This document shows, one piece after another, positions 1 to 5,774 of a DNA stretch of 5,774 bases. Under the pieces are notes generated by a model. The model did not search any database, was not told the origin of the DNA, and was given only the letters and a program-made list of their open reading frames with translations. Positions within the stretch are counted from its first letter, which is position 1. Each line of letters opens with the position of its first letter. A program made the position numbers and the translations under genes. Origin of the DNA: an uncultured Acetobacteraceae bacterium (GTDB taxonomy: Bacteria > Pseudomonadota > Alphaproteobacteria > Acetobacterales > Acetobacteraceae); contig CAIMEK010000031.1 of assembly GCA_903839965.1 (NCBI GenBank), forward strand, positions 1 through 5,774. Direction: 5' to 3'.

Positions 1-293
1 ATCGGTAGTCCGTAGTGCCGATATATGAAATGATATCGCCGGTCGGCTGCATTGTCCCAGCATGAACGCTGACGTTGATCATGGGAGGCGGTGAGATGTG
101 CCTGGCTGGCCTCATCTTGGTCGGAGCGAGGCGGCATGATTTTCGGTCCCTGAAAAATGTCGCCGGGCATGCGTTCGGCCTTGGACTCGATGTGGTTCGC
201 CGCAGTGCCGCCGGTGCGGCTGATCTCGGCAAGGCGGGCGATCCCGCTTGCGCTGGAGGGGGATGGGTTGACTGCTCTGGTAGCTTCGTTCAT
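1..293 (-). CDS. Unrecognised minus-strand reading frame, partial at the left edge
   Basis: This frame is open from an ATG at 293 to the window edge (97 complete codons), so the C-terminal end is missing. A possible ribosome binding site, GAGGG on the minus strand at 308-304, lies 10 nt before this ATG; an alternative in-frame ATG at 302 would sit almost on top of it. The product begins MNEATRAVNPSPSSASG and is polar, with no motif I recognise. Third codon positions are rich in G/C from 293 down to about 90, which supports coding. From about 82 to the edge that bias weakens in this frame and moves to a neighbouring minus-strand frame, which has an ATG at 82 and reads MINVSVHAGTMQPTGDIISY. The region may therefore hold two overlapping genes or one frameshifted gene. 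The gene is divergent from qatA. No function is assigned. Confidence 0.35.
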   Translation of the reverse strand, partial: MNEATRAVNPSPSSASGIARLAEISRTGGTAANHIESKAERMPGDIFQGPKIMPPRSDQDEASQAHLTASHDQRQRSCWDNAADRRYHFIYRHYGLP

Positions 294-318
294 TTGATGC
301 ATTCCCTCAGGCCACTTG

Positions 319-337
319 AATTACCAGGCGGGGAATT
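319..337. repeat. Imperfect inverted repeat in the divergent intergenic region
   Basis: AATTACC (319-325) faces GGGAATT (331-337) across a 5-nt spacer, with six of seven positions pairing. It lies just upstream of the possible start of the minus-strand frame and about 120 nt before qatA, a place where an operator could act on either gene. The arms are short and one position mismatches, so chance is a real alternative. Confidence 0.2.
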
Positions 338-434
338 GTACCGTGGCTTGGCGTTGGTGCTAAAGTTACCGTCCGCAGCGGTAGTGTCGCTGTTTCGCGT
401 TGGCTGCTCTCGACCACGGCGGTTATTGCGGCGG

Positions 435-449
435 AAATATATAAAAGAG
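435..449 (+). promoter_or_regulatory. AT-rich box before qatA: candidate -10 region and weak ribosome binding site
   Basis: An AT-only run at 435-446, containing overlapping TATATA (438-443) and TATAAA (440-445), stands out in otherwise GC-rich DNA. It leads straight into AAAAGAG at 443-449, a weak Shine-Dalgarno-like purine run 11 nt before the qatA ATG. No good -35 hexamer is visible 16-18 nt upstream. If this were the -10 element the leader would be very short, so it may instead simply be an A-rich translation-initiation region. The operon promoter could lie elsewhere in 294-434. Confidence 0.25.
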
Positions 450-460
450 TCCGACTCAGC

Positions 461-2329
461 ATGTGGCCTGACAACGAGACCGAACGAGACTTCTTGAACT
501 TCTCCGGCGTGGCGGATACGGTCGCAGAGATCATCGTCCAGGCTCGCGGCCGCCCGATTTCTATCGGTGTGTCCGGGGCCTGGGGTATCGGTAAGTCGTC
601 GATGATCAAGCTCACACAGGCGTCTTTAGCGAAGCGCCCCCGCAAGGATGGTGAGCGGGAGTTTATCTTCGTCGAGTTCAACGCATGGCTCTATCAGGGC
701 TACGATGACGCGCGAGCCGCGCTGATGGATGTCATTGCCACCAAGCTGGAGGCAGAGGCCGAGTCGCGCGAGAAGGGCCTGGTCAAGGCCAAGGCATTGC
801 TGAAACGGGTAAATTGGCTGCGCGCGGCTAAATTGGTCGCCGGGTCGGCTGTCGCGATGTCGTTCGGCCTCCCGCCGACGGGGCTGATCGCCGAAATCTG
901 GGGGCTTGGACAGCGGGCGCTCGCCGGCGGCGTCGACGGGAAATTGCTGAGTGAAGCGAATAGTAGAGTCGGTGAGGTCGCCGAGGCCGCCGGCGGTTTG
1001 CTCAAGCCAAGGGAGGAAACTTCGCCGCCTAAGGAGATCCAGGCGCTCCGGGCGACGTTCGAGGAGACGCTGGACGAGTTGGGCGTGACGCTAGTCGTGT
1101 TGATTGATGATCTCGACCGATGCTTGCCTGAAACCACGATTTCCACGCTGGAGGCGATTCGGCTGTTTCTGTTCCTGAAGAACACTGCCTTCGTGATCGC
1201 CGCCGATAACGAAATGATCAAGCACGCAGTTCGGCGGCATTTCGAAGGTGTGCCGGACGATCTCCTCGTCACCAACTATTTCGACAAGCTTATCCAAGTA
1301 CCCATCCGCGTCCCGCCTCTCGGGACGCAGGAGGTTCGCGCCTACATGATGCTGCTGTTTGTCGAGAACAGCGATCTCGATGCGGATACACAAGAGAAGA
1401 TCCGGGTGGGAGTCTGTGGGCAACTTCGACAGACTTGGCAGGGCAAGCGGGTCGACAGGGCCTTCTTGCAGTCGCTGCACGAACCGCTTCCAGCTGAACT
1501 TGTGGGCAAATTCGACACAGCCGATCGGCTTGCCCCGTTGATGACGACCGCGTCGGGCATTTCGGGCAATCCTCGACTGATCAAGCGCTTTCTGAATGCG
1601 CTCGCCATTCGCATGACCATCTCGAACGCGCAAGGCGTGGGGGTTGACGAGGCCGTGCTAGCCAAGCTGCTGTTGTTCGAGCGGTTGGGCAACCCAAAGG
1701 CCTATGCGGAGCTGATCGCGAATGTGAGCGCCAGCGACAACGGTAAGCCAGGATTTCTCGCTGAATGGGAGAAGCGTGCAAACGCGGGGCATGACCTGGC
1801 CACGCTGGCGCCGTGGGACGAGCCTTTCGTGAAGGAGTGGCTGACGCTGTGGCCGGCTTTGGCCGACACGGATCTGCGTGGAGCCCTCTATGTCAGCCGC
1901 GAGCACGTGCCCCTCATCACGCCGGAGGACCGCCTCTCTTCCGAGGCGGCCGAGCTGCTTACAGCGCTCCTGCAACATCCGGAGATGGCAGCTCCCTTGA
2001 AATCCCGTTTACTGCGTGTGGCCCGGGCCGAGACGACGGTGATGATGGATCGGCTACTCGACCGGGCGCGGCAGGAACAGGAATGGGGTGTCCCGCCGAT
2101 CCTGGAGGGATGCTTGGTTCTAGCCGAAGCCGATCCATCACAGGGTGCGCGACTGGCGGCGTTCCTTGGTGAGCGTCCGGCGACGCAGATTCAACCCAAC
2201 ATCGTTCCGAAGATCGGTGACCAACCTTGGTCAAATGGCGTGTTCAACGTGTGGGACCGGGGGCACGTCTCCCGGCCAGTTAAGGTGGCCATCAAAAGGC
2301 AAAGAGAGAATGGGAACGTCGCAGTCTAG
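461..2329 (+). CDS. qatA: QatA, KAP-family P-loop NTPase of the Qat anti-phage system
   Basis: The 622-residue product is a STAND/KAP-like NTPase. Walker A is G39-AWGIG-K45-S46. VEFNAW follows at 71-76, a characteristic KAP stretch after the P-loop. Walker B is LVVLIDDLDR at 211-220, with acidic residues D216, D217 and D219. SGNPRLIKRFLN at 368-379 is the conserved KAP segment that probably carries a sensor arginine or lysine. Between Walker A and B, residues about 122-150 are hydrophobic with a GLPP break, resembling the membrane insertion of many KAP proteins, although it is only moderately hydrophobic here. The C-terminal ~240 residues show no motif I recognise. The start at 461 is chosen because WPDNETERDFLNF directly after Met is a typical KAP N-terminus. 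This is the first gene of the operon, and its end overlaps qatB by 20 nt. The KAP call is secure; the name qatA rests on the following three genes. The role as ATP-driven sensor or assembly factor is inferred. Confidence 0.93.
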   Translation: MWPDNETERDFLNFSGVADTVAEIIVQARGRPISIGVSGAWGIGKSSMIKLTQASLAKRPRKDGEREFIFVEFNAWLYQGYDDARAALMDVIATKLEAEAESREKGLVKAKALLKRVNWLRAAKLVAGSAVAMSFGLPPTGLIAEIWGLGQRALAGGVDGKLLSEANSRVGEVAEAAGGLLKPREETSPPKEIQALRATFEETLDELGVTLVVLIDDLDRCLPETTISTLEAIRLFLFLKNTAFVIAADNEMIKHAVRRHFEGVPDDLLVTNYFDKLIQVPIRVPPLGTQEVRAYMMLLFVENSDLDADTQEKIRVGVCGQLRQTWQGKRVDRAFLQSLHEPLPAELVGKFDTADRLAPLMTTASGISGNPRLIKRFLNALAIRMTISNAQGVGVDEAVLAKLLLFERLGNPKAYAELIANVSASDNGKPGFLAEWEKRANAGHDLATLAPWDEPFVKEWLTLWPALADTDLRGALYVSREHVPLITPEDRLSSEAAELLTALLQHPEMAAPLKSRLLRVARAETTVMMDRLLDRARQEQEWGVPPILEGCLVLAEADPSQGARLAAFLGERPATQIQPNIVPKIGDQPWSNGVFNVWDRGHVSRPVKVAIKRQRENGNVAV

Positions 2330-3170
2330 CGGAGGCCCCGGCTCTGGCGTGCCGATGGTGCCATCCTGGACCCCAGACCCGCCCGCTGCCGATGCGCCTG
2401 TAGGAGTAGCTCAGGCGGGCGATGACGGAGCTATGCCTGGCGGCCAAGACGGGGAAACGCCTCCCACCGCCCCGCCTCGTCCGGTGCCGATTGCGCCGCA
2501 CGCGCGTTTCGCTGGTGCGCGTCGCAGCCTTGGCGAATTTGCCCGTACCGGCGACGCGCACGATCTGCGCCGGAGTCTAGGTCATTATGTGCGATCCGGA
2601 TACGGTGGATCGCCAACGGCAACGCAACGTTTCGGCGGGACCGTGGTAACAGCGGGCGCGCTGAACGGTGCACTGGCCGGGGTGGCTGCCGGCCAGGCAG
2701 CGGCGCCTGGTAGTCCGCTCGACCCGGCGCTATTGGCCGGCCGGTCGGTAAACGAGGTGATGGATGCAGTCGTTGAAGCCGTCCGCCCGGTCGACGGAAC
2801 GCAGGATGCGGAGGCCGAGCGTGCGGCGATTCGCGATGCACTATCGGAATTACTGACGCGGTATCCGGAAGCCGACCTTTTAAACCTGGATCCAGAGCAG
2901 CGCGGCTTCGCGATCGAGCGGTTTACTGCGATCGACGTGTTTCGTCGCTTCGAGCTCGATCTAGGTAAGACCATCGTCGAAAAGGCACCAAGCGCGGCCA
3001 CTGCACTCGCCCGGCTGAAGCAGGCGCGCGACTACGTCAAGCAAACCGTGGCCGCGGCGTTTCGCAAGTTGCGCGATGCCGGTCGAACTTTGACGGCCGG
3101 CCGGATTATCCGGGTCGTGCACAACGCGATCAAGGAGACACTCGAAGTGTTTGAGGGCTACGGCGAATGA
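2310..3170 (+). CDS. qatB: QatB, Qat-system protein with Gly/Pro-rich N-terminus
   Basis: The 286-residue product has no recognisable enzyme motif. It starts MGTSQSSGGPGSGVPMVPSW, a Gly/Ser/Pro-rich opening that fits QatB. The frame is open further upstream inside qatA, but the ATG at 2310 is chosen because this opening follows it directly and AAAAGG (2294-2299) lies 10 nt before it. Residues 1 to about 65 are Pro/Gly/Ala-rich and probably disordered. RRSLGEFARTGDAHDLRRSL (71-90) begins the folded part. A Gly/Ala-rich hydrophobic segment (about 109-132) could be a packed helix or membrane-interacting. Residues about 145 to 286 look helical, with LLNLDPEQRGFAIERF at 190-205 and a basic amphipathic stretch near 235-275. 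The gene overlaps qatA by 20 nt and qatC by 4 nt (ATGA). A QatC partner or substrate role is inferred from gene order and from the small residues after Met, which would let aminopeptidase expose Gly2. Confidence 0.9.
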   Translation: MGTSQSSGGPGSGVPMVPSWTPDPPAADAPVGVAQAGDDGAMPGGQDGETPPTAPPRPVPIAPHARFAGARRSLGEFARTGDAHDLRRSLGHYVRSGYGGSPTATQRFGGTVVTAGALNGALAGVAAGQAAAPGSPLDPALLAGRSVNEVMDAVVEAVRPVDGTQDAEAERAAIRDALSELLTRYPEADLLNLDPEQRGFAIERFTAIDVFRRFELDLGKTIVEKAPSAATALARLKQARDYVKQTVAAAFRKLRDAGRTLTAGRIIRVVHNAIKETLEVFEGYGE

Positions 3171-4444
3171 GGTTGATCTGCGGCCCCGACACATTCGCCT
3201 TGGCCGCAGCGGAAGACGCTCTGCGCGTGATCCTTTACGGCCAGCCTGGGGCGAATGATCGCGGCAGCGCTGGAGACGCCGTGAAAGGGGAAGTACTGCG
3301 GCACCGGATTGAACCGGCCCCGCGAGCTTGGGATCTACTGTCGATCGCGTTGTCCGTGATTACTGCCGACTTTGCGGGATTGCGGGAACACAGCCCGGAC
3401 GGATGGACGCGCGAGTTTGACATCGACATCGCGGTGGCTGATCCGGCGTTCTGGTCAGGCCAGGCGGTACCACTCGCAGAAGCGCTTGCATTCCTCACGA
3501 CGGATCGCTGGACGCTACGCTTCCACGAAGGCGGCATGCTGCCGGCGCCCCCGCGTGACGCTGTCCGACCGGCCGAAGACTGCGTCGTACTCTTATCGGG
3601 CGGGCTTGATAGCTTGATCGGCGCGATCGATCTGACTGCAGCCGGTCGTCGGGCTTTTGCGATCAGTCAGACAGTTCGCGGTGACGCCGACAAGCAAGTC
3701 GATTTTGCTGCCCGTATCGGCAGCGGACTCAATCATCTCCAGCTCAACCACAATGCCCACTGCCCGGGTGTCCAGGAATCCACTCAGCGCGCCCGCTCGC
3801 TGGTTTTCGTCACTTTCGGGGTGCTCGCTGCGACCGGTCTGCGGCGCTATTACGACGGCCTTTCGGTTCCGCTTTACGTCTGCGAAAACGGATTTATTGC
3901 AATCAATCCGCCGCTGACGGGTGGTCGCCTGGGGAGCCTGAGCACCCGCACCGCGCATCCAGAGTTCCTGACCCGGCTGCAGCGCGTCCTCGACGCGGCG
4001 GGTTTGCGGGTCGACATCGAAAATCCCTACGCCGCAAAAACCAAGGGTGAGATGTTGCGGGAATGCGCTGATCAGGCGTTGCTGACCGCCGAGGCCGTGA
4101 GATCGACGAGCTGCGGGCGGTTCCAGCGGTTCAACTATCACCAGTGCGGTCGGTGCGTGCCCTGTCAGGTCCGTCGGGCCGCGTTCATGGCCTGGGGCGG
4201 CGGGCCCGATACAACGGGCTACGTCTATGGACCTCTTGGGAAGAACGACGACGATCATTCTGGATTCGATGATGTGCGCTCGGTCGCTATGGCCTTGGCC
4301 GCCGTTGCGGCCGACGGGTTCGACGTCTGGCTTGGCAACGCGCTCGGTTCGCCGATGATCGGGAATCGCGCCGCGTTGAAAGCGATGGTGGAGCGGGGCC
4401 TCGCTGAACTGAGGCGGCTGCACGGAGCCTGTGGTGTGACGTGA
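3167..4444 (+). CDS. qatC: QatC, QueC-like PP-loop enzyme of the Qat system
   Basis: The 425-residue product carries the ATP-pyrophosphatase loop SGGLDS at 144-149, preceded by the strand CVVLL, as in QueC (7-cyano-7-deazaguanine synthase, which turns carboxy-deazaguanine plus ammonia and ATP into preQ0). A four-cysteine zinc site matches QueC: C316, C327, C330 and C333, within QCGRCVPCQVRRAAF. NPY at 286-288 followed by KTKGEML (291-297) is also QueC-like. QueC enzymes are usually around 230 residues; here about 135 residues precede the PP-loop and about 85 follow the zinc site, so this is an enlarged defence-type member. No queD, queE or folE gene is nearby, which argues against a queuosine housekeeping role. 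The start has a good GAGGG (3153-3157) 9 nt upstream and overlaps the qatB stop as ATGA; the end overlaps qatD as GTGA. QueC relatedness is secure; the actual substrate is not visible. Confidence 0.95.
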   Translation: MRLICGPDTFALAAAEDALRVILYGQPGANDRGSAGDAVKGEVLRHRIEPAPRAWDLLSIALSVITADFAGLREHSPDGWTREFDIDIAVADPAFWSGQAVPLAEALAFLTTDRWTLRFHEGGMLPAPPRDAVRPAEDCVVLLSGGLDSLIGAIDLTAAGRRAFAISQTVRGDADKQVDFAARIGSGLNHLQLNHNAHCPGVQESTQRARSLVFVTFGVLAATGLRRYYDGLSVPLYVCENGFIAINPPLTGGRLGSLSTRTAHPEFLTRLQRVLDAAGLRVDIENPYAAKTKGEMLRECADQALLTAEAVRSTSCGRFQRFNYHQCGRCVPCQVRRAAFMAWGGGPDTTGYVYGPLGKNDDDHSGFDDVRSVAMALAAVAADGFDVWLGNALGSPMIGNRAALKAMVERGLAELRRLHGACGVT

Positions 4445-5169
4445 TCGACTTCCATTGTCATCTCGATCTCTATCCGGACCCACACGCTGTTATGTGCGAA
4501 TGCGTAGCCCGCGGCCTCTACATATTGTCCGTCACCACGACGCCTTCGGCGTGGGCGGGTACGGCAGCGTTGGCGCACGAGGCACCCCGCGTCAGGACGG
4601 CTCTAGGTCTCCACCCGCAGATTGCGCATGAACGGAAAGCAGAATTGCCCCTCTTCGAGCATCTACTTCCCGAGGTCCGCTATGTGGGCGAGACCGGCCT
4701 CGATGGTGCTCCGGAGTTCAAACGTCATTGGCAGGATCAGGTCTTAGTGTTCACGCGTATCCTTGAGCTATGCGCGGGAGCTGGGGGACGAGTCCTGACG
4801 ATCCATAGTCGCCGAGCAACGTTGCCGGTGCTCGATGCGCTGGAAGCGCATCCGGATGCCGGTACCCCGGTCCTCCATTGGTTCTCCGGGACACAGCGGG
4901 AGCTCGCTCGCGCGGTCGATCTCGATTGCTGGTTCAGCATCGGCCCGACGATGCTCGCCGGCGAGAAAGGTAAGACACTGGCCGCCAGGATGCCGCGCGA
5001 TCGGGTGCTTACCGAGACAGATGGGCCATTCGCCCAGTTGGAAGGGCGGGCAGCGCTCCCGTGGGATGCCGAGAAGGCCATCGTGCTCTTGGCCGATGTG
5101 TGGGCCGAGCCCGAAGCAGCCGTACGAGAGCGACTGGCCGCGAATCTGCGTCGTCTCGGGATGGCGTAA
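4441..5169 (+). CDS. qatD: QatD, TatD-like metal-dependent nuclease of the Qat system
   Basis: The 242-residue product is a TatD-family amidohydrolase-fold nuclease, slightly shorter than the usual ~260 residues. The complete metal site is visible: H5 and H7 in DFHCHLD, E84 in YVGETGLD, H122 in TIHSRR, H146 in LHWFSG and D194 in TETDGP. GLHP at 56-59 is also typical. The family comprises metal-dependent DNases, so this is the probable nucleic-acid-cutting component of the operon; its target is not known from sequence. The start is a GTG that overlaps the qatC stop (GTGA, 4 nt), with GGAG (4424-4427) 13 nt upstream. A GTG start with a distant binding site suggests it depends on ribosomes finishing qatC. 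The last residues (NLRRLGMA) match the normal end of TatD proteins, so the gene is complete. A housekeeping TatD is the alternative, but its place directly after qatC makes QatD much more likely. Confidence 0.95.
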   Translation: MIDFHCHLDLYPDPHAVMCECVARGLYILSVTTTPSAWAGTAALAHEAPRVRTALGLHPQIAHERKAELPLFEHLLPEVRYVGETGLDGAPEFKRHWQDQVLVFTRILELCAGAGGRVLTIHSRRATLPVLDALEAHPDAGTPVLHWFSGTQRELARAVDLDCWFSIGPTMLAGEKGKTLAARMPRDRVLTETDGPFAQLEGRAALPWDAEKAIVLLADVWAEPEAAVRERLAANLRRLGMA

Positions 5170-5369
5170 TAGCTTCAAAGTCGGGGTGGTCAGCGTGCTC
5201 GTGGTCACACTGGCTGTGGTCGGCCCGGCAATTTATGGGCGCGTGAGCGACCAACACCGCTGCGGTCGATCCTATCTTCTCGGAGTGAGCGGCCAAACGA
5301 CTATGATGATTCCGCCGCCCAACCGGGCTAGAGTACCGCGAGGCCCCCTGGAGAGGATAACTCGGAATT
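5170..5369. other. Spacer after qatD without a convincing gene or terminator
   Basis: I see no GC-rich hairpin followed by a T run, so no intrinsic terminator can be placed and the downstream gene could be co-transcribed. TATGAT at 5302-5307 resembles a -10 box but lacks a good -35 partner. A hydrophobic plus-strand frame at about 5171-5240 is described under findings. AGGCCCC followed by TGGAG occurs at 5341-5353 and again, more loosely spaced, from 5397; this is probably chance. Confidence 0.4.
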
Positions 5370-5774
5370 ATGGTGATCAGTTACGAGGTTCTCTGGAGGC
5401 CCCTTTTGGAGGCGGCCGCCCAGACCATAGTCGGCGCGATAGGCGGCTATGTCTTCACTGAGATGGTGAGGCGCGCGACTGAGCAGAATTCATTCGACGG
5501 AGCCATGGACTTATGGCGCCGAGGCATCAGAGATAAGGTCGTGGGGGACGGCGATCACTTAGTCTTCGACGGATTAATCTCGCCATATACCCAATTGTTT
5601 CCAGGAGATCCCATGGACAATGGAACACGCTGGAACCAGCTATACGCATTTCAGGGCAAGATCAGCAACGACGAATTTCAAGCTATGGAATTTTTTGCAG
5701 GGTCGGATGCAGCCCTACGGATAGGGAGCCTCAATGGGGAAACCCTGGTAGGGCTGTATGCTCGATATGGTTTC
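5370..5774 (+). CDS. Unrecognised protein with probable N-terminal membrane helix, partial at the right edge
   Basis: The frame is open from the ATG at 5370 to the window edge (135 codons), so the C-terminus is missing. A purine-rich site, GAGAGG at 5351-5356, lies 13 nt upstream, rather far; GTG at 5373 is an alternative start. Residues about 12-33 (LLEAAAQTIVGAIGGYVFTE) are largely hydrophobic and could be a signal anchor; the rest is soluble in character. DHLVFDGLISPYTQLFPGD and a later LNGETLVGLYARYGF suggest beta strands, but I recognise no family. Codon use differs from the qat genes: TTA, ATA, AGA and GGA are common and A/T third positions frequent. The 60 bases at 5641-5700 are only 40% G+C. 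It lies 200 nt beyond qatD on the same strand. It may be a neighbouring accessory or defence gene, but nothing shows it belongs to Qat. Confidence 0.7.
   Translation, partial: MVISYEVLWRPLLEAAAQTIVGAIGGYVFTEMVRRATEQNSFDGAMDLWRRGIRDKVVGDGDHLVFDGLISPYTQLFPGDPMDNGTRWNQLYAFQGKISNDEFQAMEFFAGSDAALRIGSLNGETLVGLYARYGF

Noticed and set aside
1..60. SCWDNA stretch in the minus-strand frame, reminiscent of IS3-type transposases
   Set aside because: Only a few residues match, no surrounding DDE-transposase sequence is present, and no inverted terminal repeats are seen.
75..497. Plus-strand 140-residue open frame upstream of and overlapping qatA
   Set aside because: The translation has no family resemblance, runs opposite to the better-supported minus-strand frame and overlaps the qatA start; it is most likely a shadow frame in GC-rich DNA.
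2145..2309. Longer qatB start at 2145
   Set aside because: The added 55 residues would lie wholly inside qatA and are unlike QatB; the ATG at 2310 gives the expected MGTS opening and has a suitably spaced purine-rich site.
3593..4483. 296-residue minus-strand open frame opposite qatC
   Set aside because: It is a long antisense shadow caused by high GC; the plus strand carries unmistakable QueC motifs.
5247..5270. Hairpin CGACC/GGTCG as a terminator after qatD
   Set aside because: The stem is short and no T run follows.
5302..5307. TATGAT as a -10 box for the downstream gene
   Set aside because: The hexamer is good but the upstream -35 position (TTCTCG at 5277-5282, 19 nt spacing) matches poorly, so it is not listed as a promoter.
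1..5774. CRISPR array, tRNA, rRNA or insertion sequence
   Set aside because: No regularly spaced repeats, no tRNA-like cloverleaf, no rRNA sequence and no transposase with terminal repeats were found by reading.

Overview
The window is GC-rich chromosomal or plasmid DNA, with strong G/C preference at third codon positions in the main genes. It looks like a proteobacterium, but the genus cannot be read from the sequence. Its centre, about 461 to 5169, is a complete four-gene anti-phage operon of the Qat type. In order these are qatA (KAP-family P-loop NTPase), qatB (family-specific protein with a Gly/Pro-rich start), qatC (enlarged QueC-like PP-loop enzyme) and qatD (TatD-like metal-dependent nuclease). 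Qat is a known system (name from QueC-like plus associated TatD-like DNase), so the core is a recognised system in a new context rather than a new one.

Layout: 1-293 holds an unrecognised reading frame on the minus strand that runs off the left edge. From 294 to 460 is a divergent intergenic region with an imperfect inverted repeat and an AT-rich box just before qatA. The four qat genes follow on the plus strand with no gaps: qatA/qatB overlap by 20 nt, qatB/qatC by 4 nt (ATGA) and qatC/qatD by 4 nt (GTGA). This indicates one transcript with coupled translation. From 5170 to 5369 I see no convincing gene and no clear terminator. From 5370 to the right edge a second plus-strand gene begins; it has a probable N-terminal membrane helix, is visibly richer in A/T and uses different codons. 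It is not recognised.

How the genes work together: QatA probably supplies ATP-driven sensing or assembly, and may sit at the membrane through a hydrophobic insertion. QatC keeps the ATP-pyrophosphatase loop and the zinc cysteines of QueC, so it probably performs a nucleobase- or amide-forming reaction. QatD keeps the full TatD metal site and is the likely nuclease. QatB has no recognisable enzyme motif and may be a partner or substrate of QatC; its Met-Gly-Thr-Ser start is a candidate modification site. All catalytic motifs I looked for are intact, so the operon looks functional. The flanking genes, with unlike composition and no recognised function, are consistent with a defence island or other accessory region.
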